Assembly: GCA_028711485.1 (NCBI GenBank) | Contig: JAQTSF010000035.1 | Location: 1 to 7,590, forward strand | Source of the DNA: Candidatus Iainarchaeum sp. | GTDB taxonomy: Archaea; Micrarchaeota; Micrarchaeia; Anstonellales; Bilamarchaeaceae | Reading direction: 5' to 3' | Length of the DNA: 7,590 nt | In this document: positions 1 to 5,630 of the stretch, in pieces | Numbering within the stretch: position 1 is the stretch's first letter | Layout of the letters: each line of letters opens with the position of its first letter | The notes under the pieces: generated by a model | Databases searched by the model: none | Told to the model about the DNA's origin: nothing | The model's input: only the letters and a program-made list of their open reading frames with translations | Program-made: the position numbers and the translations under genes

Positions 1-1067
1 ATGGAAAATGTGGAGTATTATATCCTTTGGGGGAAGGAGAAATTCCTCCGAGTGATAAAAGTCATTTGGTTCTTTTTGGATATGATCTTAAAACTTTTTA
101 TCGCGGAAGAGGACCAATGGAGGCATTGGGTACAGGAATAAAATTGAAAAAAGGAGATGTTGCTTTCAGGGCAAACTTTGCAACTGTTAAGAATGGAATA
201 GTAGTGGATAGAAGAGCCGGAAGAATTGAAACTCCAATTGCAAAAAAACTAGGTAAAAAAATTTCAATGAAAATAGAGGATGTTGAGATAATATTCAAAA
301 ATACTGTGGAACACAGAGGAGCACTTGTTTTAAGAGGAAGAGGATTGGGGGAAGAAGTTGAAGATGTTGATCCAAAAAAAATAGCTCCGGTTCCAGAATG
401 TAGAGTAAAAAAGAATACTCCTGAAAATAAAAAAACTGCAAGAATAATTAATTTATTTATTAAAAAAGTTCAAGAAATATTGAATAACGAAAATGTGAAT
501 AACACTAGGGAACTGCCAGCAAATATTATTCTTTTACGTGGAGCAGGAAGTTATAATAAAATAGAAAGTATAAAACAAAGATTTGGATTAAATTCTGCTT
601 GTGTTGCTGGTGGTGCATTATATCAAGGAGTAGCAAAATATGTTGGAATGGATATAATAAAAGTAAAGGGAGCTACCGGAGATAAAAATACAGATTTAAA
701 AGCAAAAGGAAAGGCAGCTGTTAATGCACTTAAAAAATATGATTTTGTATTCTTGCATGTAAAAGCAACAGATAGTTTCAGCCATGATAAAAATTGTAAT
801 ATGAAAAGAGAAATTATAGAAAAAATAGATAAAGAATTAATTCCAATATTAATTCATAGTAAAGCTTCATTAATTATAACCGGAGATCATTCCACTCCCT
901 GTGAAAGCGGGGATCATTCCACTGATCCGGTTCCTATTTTAATTTTTGGAGATGGAAAAGACGAGGTGGAAATATTTGATGAAAAAAGTTGTGTAAACGG
1001 AAAGTTGGGAAAAGTGTATGGAAAAGATTTAATAGAGCATATTTTAAATTTAACTAGACAGAAATAG
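1..1067 (+). CDS. apgM: 2,3-bisphosphoglycerate-independent phosphoglycerate mutase, archaeal type (5' partial)
   Basis: Interconverts 3- and 2-phosphoglycerate in the cytoplasm (glycolysis/gluconeogenesis); alkaline-phosphatase superfamily, metal dependent. The reading frame is open from base 3 with no stop, so the gene enters from outside the window; the TTG at 27 is only an internal Leu codon, since the residues before it (GKCGVLYPLGEGEIPPSD) align with the family segment that precedes the active-site serine. Visible family motifs in order: PPSDKSHLVLFGYD (probable nucleophile Ser at 51-53), YRGRGPMEALGTGI, KGDVAFRANFATV, HRGALVLRGRGL, the HVKATD..SHD metal-binding stretch (around 760-790) and GDHSTPC..GDHSTDPVP near 885-935. 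Families of this type run to about 400 residues, so some 50-60 N-terminal residues are missing off the edge. The common TADHS reads TGDHS here. The gene ends with TAG at 1065-1067, 13 bases before the next start. The assignment is very secure; only the start is unseen. Confidence 0.95.
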   Translation, partial: GKCGVLYPLGEGEIPPSDKSHLVLFGYDLKTFYRGRGPMEALGTGIKLKKGDVAFRANFATVKNGIVVDRRAGRIETPIAKKLGKKISMKIEDVEIIFKNTVEHRGALVLRGRGLGEEVEDVDPKKIAPVPECRVKKNTPENKKTARIINLFIKKVQEILNNENVNNTRELPANIILLRGAGSYNKIESIKQRFGLNSACVAGGALYQGVAKYVGMDIIKVKGATGDKNTDLKAKGKAAVNALKKYDFVFLHVKATDSFSHDKNCNMKREIIEKIDKELIPILIHSKASLIITGDHSTPCESGDHSTDPVPILIFGDGKDEVEIFDEKSCVNGKLGKVYGKDLIEHILNLTRQK

Positions 1068-1070
1068 AAT

Positions 1071-1076
1071 AGGTGA
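1071..1076 (+). promoter_or_regulatory. Shine-Dalgarno site for the 351-residue protein
   Basis: AGGTGA lies four bases before the ATG at 1081 and matches the archaeal anti-SD core. It fixes this start and sits in the 13-base gap after apgM, which suggests that the two genes are translated from one mRNA. Confidence 0.75.
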
Positions 1077-1080
1077 AAAT

Positions 1081-2136
1081 ATGGCTCAAAAGCAACTATT
1101 ACAAACCCGTTTTGAACAAACATGGGAAAGTATGAGTATTAAAAGTAAAAATGAAGTTTTACAAAATCTAGCTGAAGCATTTCAAGCTGCTTATATAGCA
1201 GGAAGAATTACAGAGCTTCCGAAAATTGATCAGAGGATGAGTGGACGAGAAGTTTTAGGATTATTTAATCAATTAAAAGATATAGTTGATGCTAAAGAAA
1301 GAAAGATTTTAACTACTGCAAAATATGAAAATTTTGGAACTTCGATGAATATAGTAGGTTATGCAAGGGCATTAGGCGACTGGGCAGCACATGTAGAAGT
1401 AGAACGCAGAAAAGAAGAGAGACGTGTTGCTTTAAGTGCACCAGTACCAACTGTTGCTTCTTTACCTAAAATAAAAAAAGAAGAAGCAGATCCAAAAGTT
1501 TCACAAGCGCCTGCATTAATTACTACTGTAGCAAGATACCCGAGTGAAGAAAAAGCTCTTGATGGATTATATCTTGGAATTATGGAACACGCTAGAGGAG
1601 TAAGGTTAGAAGAAAATGAACTTATTTTTGATTTTGGAAATGGAAGAAGACTAGAAATACAAATAAAAGAAGGAAGAGAACTTTTTGCTCAAGCAATGGA
1701 AATTGGAGGAAGAGAAGCAATTGATGGAGCGATACTTTTATTGAGAAGAGGGATGGATGTCATGGATCGAGAAATAGCAACAGGTTCTATTTGGTTTGCA
1801 GAAGGAAATAAAAATACAGAAATATACAATGGAAAAAGTGGATTGTATGGTAGAGATGATGCAGGAATGAGCAGAGCAGTAAGACTTGCATTAAGTTTTG
1901 ATTTCTTTATGACTCCTGAAGGACAAAAAGCTCAAAAATATTATGCAAAAAAAGAGAATATGAAAGCAGCTGAGGAAGTAGTTCAAGCAGTTTATAAAGG
2001 GAATCCATATGTACTTGCAGGAGATGCAAGAGAAGCATATATACTTGCAATGGCAGCTCAATCTCATTTAGGTATGAGTGAAGCTGAACAAGATGGATTG
2101 GTTGGTAAAAAAACAAAAAGAGCTGCGAATGTATAA
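1081..2136 (+). CDS. Hypothetical protein, 351 aa, mostly helical, cytoplasmic
   Basis: I do not recognise this protein. The ATG at 1081 has a good AGGTGA four bases upstream. No signal peptide or membrane segment is visible. Three regions can be seen: an N-terminal amphipathic helical part (about residues 1-115) rich in Ala, Lys and Glu; a Pro/Ala/Lys linker (about 116-150) that looks unstructured; and a C-terminal part (about 155-350), again mostly helical, with a short likely beta pair at ENELIFDFGNGRRLEIQI (178-195) and an aromatic/Gly stretch around 237-260 (IWFAEGNKNTEIYNGKSGLYG). The C terminus ends in a basic tail (GKKTKRAANV). No catalytic motif, zinc site or nucleotide-binding loop is evident. 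It probably shares an mRNA with apgM, but nothing in its sequence links it to glycolysis. A T-rich stretch follows its stop codon. Confidence 0.85.
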   Translation: MAQKQLLQTRFEQTWESMSIKSKNEVLQNLAEAFQAAYIAGRITELPKIDQRMSGREVLGLFNQLKDIVDAKERKILTTAKYENFGTSMNIVGYARALGDWAAHVEVERRKEERRVALSAPVPTVASLPKIKKEEADPKVSQAPALITTVARYPSEEKALDGLYLGIMEHARGVRLEENELIFDFGNGRRLEIQIKEGRELFAQAMEIGGREAIDGAILLLRRGMDVMDREIATGSIWFAEGNKNTEIYNGKSGLYGRDDAGMSRAVRLALSFDFFMTPEGQKAQKYYAKKENMKAAEEVVQAVYKGNPYVLAGDAREAYILAMAAQSHLGMSEAEQDGLVGKKTKRAANV

Positions 2137-2158
2137 CACCAAAATCCATAAACAATAA

Positions 2159-2176
2159 CCTTTTTATTCTTTTTCT
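2159..2176 (+). terminator. Possible archaeal oligo-T terminator after the 351-residue gene
   Basis: The 54-base gap before the next gene contains CC followed by two runs of five T with only ATTC between them. Archaeal RNA polymerase often stops at such T-runs without a hairpin. No clear TATA box is seen for the following gene, so the tract may be leaky or the next gene may simply continue the operon. Confidence 0.35.
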
Positions 2177-2190
2177 ATCACAATAGGGAT

Positions 2191-2799
2191 ATGAGAAAAA
2201 AAGCTTTGGTAGGAGCAGCAATAGTAATTGCTACTTTTTCTTGTGCCTCGGTTCCTGCTAATAGATTTACAACTCAAAAAGCACTTGATGAACCAATAGT
2301 TAGAATGATTGGAAGGGATAAAACACAAACGTCAATTAGTTCAAATTCAAATTGTATAATACAACAGGGATATTTAGTGTACAATACAGAGGGAGAAAAG
2401 AAAAAAGTAAGATTAGAATTAGGAAGTGATGAAGCAAAATTTGGATTTGCCTGCACAGAAAGAAGAGTTGTATTGCTAACAAATAAAGCAATGTATATTT
2501 ATCCTGGAACAAGAGAAATGGAAGCTCTTGAACCAAAAGATGTTGAATATGTTTATCTTGGTTTTAAAAAATTAGATGGAGGAGCATTGTCACAAGAAGG
2601 AGATGTTTTTGTAATTTGGAAAGGCGATTCTGTTGAAGCTCATAGATTGACTCCCATTGGTATGGATGTTTTATTTAGTTATGGGATAAAAACCCCGGTT
2701 AAAGGAGTAGGAATAGATCATTCTACAAAAAGAATATTTATAGATACACAGGAAGGGGAAAGATTCTACTTTGATTTTTCAGGAAAAGAAATAGAATAA
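2191..2799 (+). CDS. Exported or lipoprotein-like hypothetical protein, 202 aa, beta-rich
   Basis: I do not recognise the family. The N terminus (MRKKALVGAAIVIATFSC) has a basic n-region, a hydrophobic core to about residue 16 and a Cys at 18 followed by Ala-Ser, so it looks like a Sec signal with a lipobox-like end (TFSC is not a canonical LAGC-type box). Plain signal peptidase cleavage nearby is the alternative. The rest alternates short hydrophobic strands with turns (RRVVLLTNKAMYIYPG, GDVFVIWKGDSVEAHRL, KRIFIDTQEGERFYFDFSGKEIE), as in beta-sandwich or propeller-blade folds. Cys55 and Cys88 could pair outside the cell. The ATG at 2191 is preceded directly by AGGGAT with almost no spacer, a poor SD, but no other nearby Met is in frame and the signal peptide supports this start. 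The last ten codons are repeated, degenerate, 103 bases downstream. The gene converges on the pilus operon. Confidence 0.8.
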   Translation: MRKKALVGAAIVIATFSCASVPANRFTTQKALDEPIVRMIGRDKTQTSISSNSNCIIQQGYLVYNTEGEKKKVRLELGSDEAKFGFACTERRVVLLTNKAMYIYPGTREMEALEPKDVEYVYLGFKKLDGGALSQEGDVFVIWKGDSVEAHRLTPIGMDVLFSYGIKTPVKGVGIDHSTKRIFIDTQEGERFYFDFSGKEIE

Positions 2800-2826
2800 G
2801 TTTGAAGAAATGCTGGTTTTGGGTTA
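2769..2826 (+). repeat. Direct repeat, copy 1 (gene tail plus 3' flank)
   Basis: This copy covers the last ten codons of the 202-residue gene (FDFSGKEIE plus stop) and 27 bases of 3' flank ending in GGTTTTGGGTTA. It aligns without gaps to 2872-2929 at an offset of 103. By hand count 47 of 58 positions agree, and the similarity stops sharply on both sides. Confidence 0.8.
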
Positions 2827-2883
2827 GATAGCCTTTTTAAATTAGTAAAACCTAAGAAACTAAAAGGCTATCTTTGATTTTTT
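2826..2883 (+). terminator. Hairpin element A with downstream T-run (terminator-like)
   Basis: AGATAGCCTTTT (2826-2837) and AAAAGGCTATCT (2862-2873) form a perfect 12-base-pair stem with a 24-base loop. The loop contains a small TTAG/CTAA inner pairing. TTTGATTTTTT follows directly, so on the + strand this resembles an intrinsic terminator for the lipoprotein-like gene. The arms reuse the word found in element B, so the element may also be a dispersed repeat. Confidence 0.55.
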
Positions 2884-2902
2884 AGGTAATGAGATAGAAT
2901 AA
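2870..2902 (+). pseudogene. Remnant of the 3' end of a paralogue of the 202-residue gene
   Basis: Read in the same phase as the intact gene, these bases give I-FDFLGNEIE-stop, against FDFSGKEIE-stop in the intact gene. Of the four substitutions within the nine sense codons, two are silent (GGA/GGT and GAA/GAG) and two change the residue (S to L, K to N). An in-frame stop lies at 2861-2863, so nothing upstream can be translated into it. I infer that this is the tail of a duplicated gene whose body is gone; a non-coding duplication of the region is the alternative. Confidence 0.4.
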
Positions 2903-2929
2903 GTTCTAAGTATTTTTGGTTTTGGGTCA
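2872..2929 (+). repeat. Direct repeat, copy 2
   Basis: Second copy of the 58-base repeat. It keeps ATAGAATAAG around the stop codon and GGTTTTGGGT in the flank. The upstream side is not the rest of the gene but the right arm of hairpin element A. Confidence 0.8.
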
Positions 2930-2932
2930 CCA

Positions 2933-2954
2933 ATAGAACGACGCTTCGTTCTAT
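2933..2954. repeat. Hairpin 1 of a four-hairpin array
   Basis: ATAGAACGA and TCGTTCTAT (2933-2941 and 2946-2954) form a 9-base-pair stem around CGCT. The pairing extends by an outer CC/GG (2930-2931 with 2955-2956) across one bulged A. Confidence 0.75.
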
Positions 2955-2956
2955 GG

Positions 2957-2980
2957 TTTGACGGGTTGCGTCCCGTCAAA
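2957..2980. repeat. Hairpin 2 of the array
   Basis: TTTGACGGG and CCCGTCAAA (2957-2965 and 2972-2980) pair perfectly around the loop TTGCGT. It starts two bases after hairpin 1 ends. Confidence 0.8.
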
Positions 2981-2981
2981 T

Positions 2982-3009
2982 ATTGAAACTTGCTTCGCCA
3001 AGTTTCAAT
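2982..3009. repeat. Hairpin 3 of the array
   Basis: ATTGAAACTTG and CAAGTTTCAAT (2982-2992 and 2999-3009) form a perfect 11-base-pair stem with the loop CTTCGC. It begins one base after hairpin 2. Confidence 0.8.
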
Positions 3010-3011
3010 GG

Positions 3012-3035
3012 TCCATTGAACGTAGTTCAATTGGA
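3012..3035. repeat. Hairpin 4 of the array
   Basis: ATTGAAC and GTTCAAT (3015-3021 and 3025-3031) pair around GTA. Outer TCC/GGA pairs extend the stem across one bulged T. Its left arm can instead pair with the right arm of hairpin 3, because 3004-3020 is a palindrome (TTCAATGG-T-CCATTGAA). Confidence 0.7.
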
Positions 3036-3080
3036 TATAGCCTTTTGATCTTATATTTTATTAGATTATAAAAGGCTATA
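3036..3080. repeat. Hairpin element B (same arm word as element A)
   Basis: TATAGCCTTTT (3036-3046) pairs perfectly over 11 bases with AAAAGGCTATA (3070-3080), and also with the second copy of that arm at 3090-3100. The 10-base core ATAGCCTTTT/AAAAGGCTAT is the same as in element A (2828-2837 and 2862-2871), giving five copies in 275 bases. Read on the - strand it lies just beyond the pilin gene's T-rich tract. Confidence 0.7.
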
Positions 3081-3100
3081 TTAGATTATAAAAGGCTATA
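3061..3100. repeat. Perfect tandem repeat, 2 x 20 bases
   Basis: The unit TTAGATTATAAAAGGCTATA occurs twice without any difference (3061-3080 and 3081-3100). The duplication copies the right arm of hairpin element B, so two alternative right arms compete for one left arm. The exact identity suggests a recent slip or duplication. Confidence 0.9.
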
Positions 3101-3127
3101 ATAGAATAAAAAAGAAAAAATAAAGAA
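3101..3127 (-). terminator. Oligo-T terminator region of the pilus operon
   Basis: On the - strand, directly after the pilin stop codon, the sequence reads TTCTTTATTTTTTCTTTTTT followed by ATTCTAT. This is a typical archaeal T-rich termination tract. Hairpin element B lies just downstream and may reinforce it. Confidence 0.55.
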
Positions 3128-3667
3128 CTATTTTTTGAGAACAGTTCCTGAGATTGTTCCTGTAGTAATGTGTTTTATATTTGGATCAACATCACTGCTA
3201 AGGCTGTAACTTACTGCAAGAATTCCTTTGAATCCTGCGCCTTCATTAGAGGAAATTGATGATCCGTCTGCTTTAACACAAGGAACTTCAAGTGCATCAA
3301 ATGAAACTCCTGCACCTATAGTACCGGGATAGGAAATTCCGTCAGCAAATAGAGAAGAAGTAACATCTCCAGTGCCTGCATCCGTACAAACCAGAACTAC
3401 GTTTTCTACAGTTTGTGGAAGTTTATTGCTCAATTTTACAGATACAAATAACTCATTATTAGTTCCTTCAACATAAATTTGAGGCAATCCACCACATTCA
3501 AAATTCTGCTGGAACAGACAGGTATCCTGTGTTTTTGGCAGGAAGTAGTACAATGCTGCTATCACTATAACCAATACCAATATGGCCCATCCATAAGTCA
3601 TAAGGTATTCCATCGCCGCCTGACCCTTTCGGGAGGAAGCTTTTTTTCCAAATTCCATTTTCATCAT
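3128..3667 (-). CDS. Type IV prepilin with archaeal class III signal peptide, 179 aa
   Basis: Fibre subunit, or pilin-like secretion component, of an archaeal type IV pilus. The N terminus has a short basic leader (KKASSRKG), then QAAMEYLMTYGWAILVLVIV, a continuous hydrophobic helix to about residue 43. Prepilin peptidase should cut after Gly15, giving Gln at +1 and the conserved Glu at +5 (residue 20), with the QxxxEY pattern of class III archaeal pilins; mature length is about 164. The C-terminal domain (about 48-179) is Ser/Gly/Val-rich and beta-like, with four Cys (50, 59 and two further on, in VLVCTDAG and EVPCVKADG) that could form two disulfides outside the cell. GGGTG (3670-3674), overlapping the previous stop codon, is the SD; it lies two bases from the first ATG and five from the second (3664), so the second may be the real start. 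Last gene of the operon. The peptidase gene is not in this window. Confidence 0.92.
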   Translation of the reverse strand: MMKMEFGKKASSRKGQAAMEYLMTYGWAILVLVIVIAALYYFLPKTQDTCLFQQNFECGGLPQIYVEGTNNELFVSVKLSNKLPQTVENVVLVCTDAGTGDVTSSLFADGISYPGTIGAGVSFDALEVPCVKADGSSISSNEGAGFKGILAVSYSLSSDVDPNIKHITTGTISGTVLKK

Positions 3668-3673
3668 AACACC

Positions 3674-4735
3674 CTACAATAGCACATTGGTAAAGAACAT
3701 ATCCAAAAGTCCTATTACCAAGTAGTATATAATTGCTGAAATCAATAATATAACTGGGAAATATTTGAATCCTTGAGTTCTTGAACCGGTTCTAATAACT
3801 CCTAATATAAATGAAGAAAATAACGAAGTCACTAATAACACACCCATAGTAAACCAGAAGAACTGTGAAGAGGTTACAATCGGAGCAACTGCTGGTTTTA
3901 TCATTCCTATGAATTGCTGTGTTTGGAAACTAGTTGGTGGAAGCTTTGCAAATGCTTTTTCAAGAATTGCGATTAATTTCGTTGATACTGCAAACAAGAA
4001 AGGAGTTCCGACCATAGAAGCAAAAAGCACAAATATTTCATAAAGGACAAGAGAAGCTTCTATTTCTTTTCTTAGTAATAAACTTTCCCTTGCATCCTCT
4101 GCTGTTCTATCAAGAACTTCTGCAACTTCTGCACCTGATGCAATTGCTTGTCTTAAGAGTAATAGAGTTCTGTTAAAAATGTCGGACTTGAAAACCTTTG
4201 AAAGTTCGTCAAGACTTGTTTCAAGAGTTTGTGACCCAAAAGATTGTTTCATTACGGTTTTAACTTCTATGGAAAGAAGACCGAATTCAGGTTTTGCCGC
4301 ATACCAAATTGCCTGGTCAAGAGGCATACCTGCCTTTACATTTGAAGAAACATACATCAGAAAATCTGGAAGTACTGCTTCAACAGATTTTGTTCTTGTT
4401 TCTATACTTAATGTCAAAGTGATATATGCTAAAACCCATAATGAAATATAAGATAAAATTTCACATAATAAAAATAAAATTACAAAGATATATATCGGCT
4501 GAAGAACAACAATATCCTGCAAAAACCAGTAAAATGAAGGGAAAAAACCTGGAAGCCAGTTTAAAAATAATGAAAGCAGAGCACCTATTACAAATGCTCC
4601 TATGATATATAATCCTGCAAAAACTTCAGGGTCTGATGTCCTTCCTGCAGAACGCAGGGTTTCACCAAAGGCCCTGCTTTTTTCACGGCCTAGAAACAAT
4701 CTTCCAAAAAATCTAAAAAAATCATCCGCAACCAT
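3674..4735 (-). CDS. Type II/IV pilus platform protein, T2SSF (TadC/FlaJ-like) family, second of a pair
   Basis: Integral membrane platform of the pilus machine, which couples the cytoplasmic ATPase to pilin insertion. Numbered from the GTG at 4744, hydrophobic segments lie at about 43-62, 83-113, 229-260, 293-318 and 328-350. The cytoplasmic T2SSF domain sits between the second and third, with the family pattern LPDFLMYVSSNVKAGMPLDQA (about 125-145) and IASGAEVAEVLDRTAEDA (201-218). The frame is also open from a GTG at 4742-4744 (356 residues) that overlaps the upstream TAG by one base. I prefer the ATG at 4733-4735 (353 residues): that GTG lies inside AGTGAT (4740-4745), a good SD match four bases before the ATG, whereas nothing SD-like precedes the GTG. 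Its gene partner upstream carries the same domain, so the platform appears to be two polypeptides. Confidence 0.92.
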   Translation of the reverse strand: MVADDFFRFFGRLFLGREKSRAFGETLRSAGRTSDPEVFAGLYIIGAFVIGALLSLFLNWLPGFFPSFYWFLQDIVVLQPIYIFVILFLLCEILSYISLWVLAYITLTLSIETRTKSVEAVLPDFLMYVSSNVKAGMPLDQAIWYAAKPEFGLLSIEVKTVMKQSFGSQTLETSLDELSKVFKSDIFNRTLLLLRQAIASGAEVAEVLDRTAEDARESLLLRKEIEASLVLYEIFVLFASMVGTPFLFAVSTKLIAILEKAFAKLPPTSFQTQQFIGMIKPAVAPIVTSSQFFWFTMGVLLVTSLFSSFILGVIRTGSRTQGFKYFPVILLISAIIYYLVIGLLDMFFTNVLL

Positions 4736-4743
4736 ATAAATCA

Positions 4744-5628
4744 CTAAATCGCATAATGGGGTCTTGAGCCTTCAACCATGGCTAAAAACAGGTATTGTAC
4801 AAGTAAAATAAATGCAAACACTGCCATAAGCAGATAGGAACTTTGACTTATTGCTCCTCCTGCAATCAATGAAAGCAAAATTACTGCAAATGCTATTCCA
4901 AGAGAGGGAAGAATTATACCAAATATCATAAAGAACATTACAAGAGGAGTAAGTTTTCTCCCATATGCTTTCAATTCTATAACCTGATCCCTTGATATTT
5001 GATTTAATACTGCTTCCAAAGAATCAGCAACATCTGAACCTGAGGAAAGTGAATTTGCAATCTGCATAAGAACCCTTGAAAAGTTTTTTGAGGGTGTATT
5101 CTGCGCAGCTTCTCTTAATGATTGGGAAAGAGGAGTTCCTAATGTAACTTTTTCAACTATTTTATTGAATTCCTTACTAAGTTCCCCATATCCAACGGAT
5201 ACACCAACTAAAGTATTAAATAAAGGCATTCCAGATCTAAGAGCAATAACTATATGCCTCACTGCAAAAACGATTTCATAGTCTATTAATCTCCTTTTTT
5301 TGATCACTGCAATATCCAAATATAAAAGAAGATACCAGAAAGTAAATGGAGGATAAAGAATTGCTAAAGGTATGATAAAAAAGTAATTTATATTAAATAT
5401 TGAAAATAAAATAAAAGTTAGTATAATAAGGGATATAGACAGCAAAACTGAGGATTTGATAACATTATCTAAAAATGCATGGGGGGTTATTTCAAGACCT
5501 GCAAGAGATATTTTTTTTCTTATTTCAGGAAAATAAGGCAAAAATTGCGATGCTAGACCTGAGTGAGGTTTCTTTTTTCTTACCACCCTTGCCATAATTG
5601 AAGATGAAACTGATTTCTTCTTTTCCAT
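4744..5628 (-). CDS. Type II/IV pilus platform protein, T2SSF (TadB/FlaJ-like) family, first of a pair
   Basis: Membrane platform protein of the same family as its downstream neighbour, 294 aa. A basic cytoplasmic N terminus (SIMARVVRKKKP) leads into two hydrophobic segments (about 57-79 and 80-105), then the cytoplasmic T2SSF domain, then two more (about 226-255 and 263-286). The domain shows YEIVFAVRHIVIALRSGMPL (117-136) and LSSGSDVADSLEAVLNQIS (194-212), which line up with the RSGMPL/KAGMPL and SG-(S/A)-(D/E)-VA words of the second platform protein. The short C-terminal tail EGSRPHYAI is cytoplasmic or exposed. The start ATG lies two bases after the TAA of the 545-residue gene, with GAGTGGAT as a modest SD, so translation is probably coupled. 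Sequence motifs and operon place are clear; assignment to a TadB or FlaJ subtype is not. Confidence 0.92.
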   Translation of the reverse strand: MEKKKSVSSSIMARVVRKKKPHSGLASQFLPYFPEIRKKISLAGLEITPHAFLDNVIKSSVLLSISLIILTFILFSIFNINYFFIIPLAILYPPFTFWYLLLYLDIAVIKKRRLIDYEIVFAVRHIVIALRSGMPLFNTLVGVSVGYGELSKEFNKIVEKVTLGTPLSQSLREAAQNTPSKNFSRVLMQIANSLSSGSDVADSLEAVLNQISRDQVIELKAYGRKLTPLVMFFMIFGIILPSLGIAFAVILLSLIAGGAISQSSYLLMAVFAFILLVQYLFLAMVEGSRPHYAI

Positions 5629-5630
5629 TT

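Noticed and set aside
27..29. TTG at 27 as the start codon of the phosphoglycerate mutase
   Set aside because: The frame is open to the window edge, and the residues before 27 fit the family alignment, so this is an internal Leu codon of a gene cut by the window.
914..2221. - strand open frames opposite apgM and the 351-residue gene
   Set aside because: They lie fully or mostly within well-supported + strand genes, have low-complexity Leu/Phe-rich translations and lack start signals.
2930..3035. CRISPR array or integron attC-like site
   Set aside because: The four hairpins have different stem sequences and no constant repeat with spacers of even length; no integrase or Cas gene is near and no attC core sites are visible.
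3061..3080. TTATAAAAGG as a TATA box for a + strand promoter towards the pilin gene
   Set aside because: It resembles an archaeal TATA box, but it lies in a convergent region with no + strand gene behind it, and the same bases are explained as a hairpin arm. AT-rich sequence makes chance matches common.
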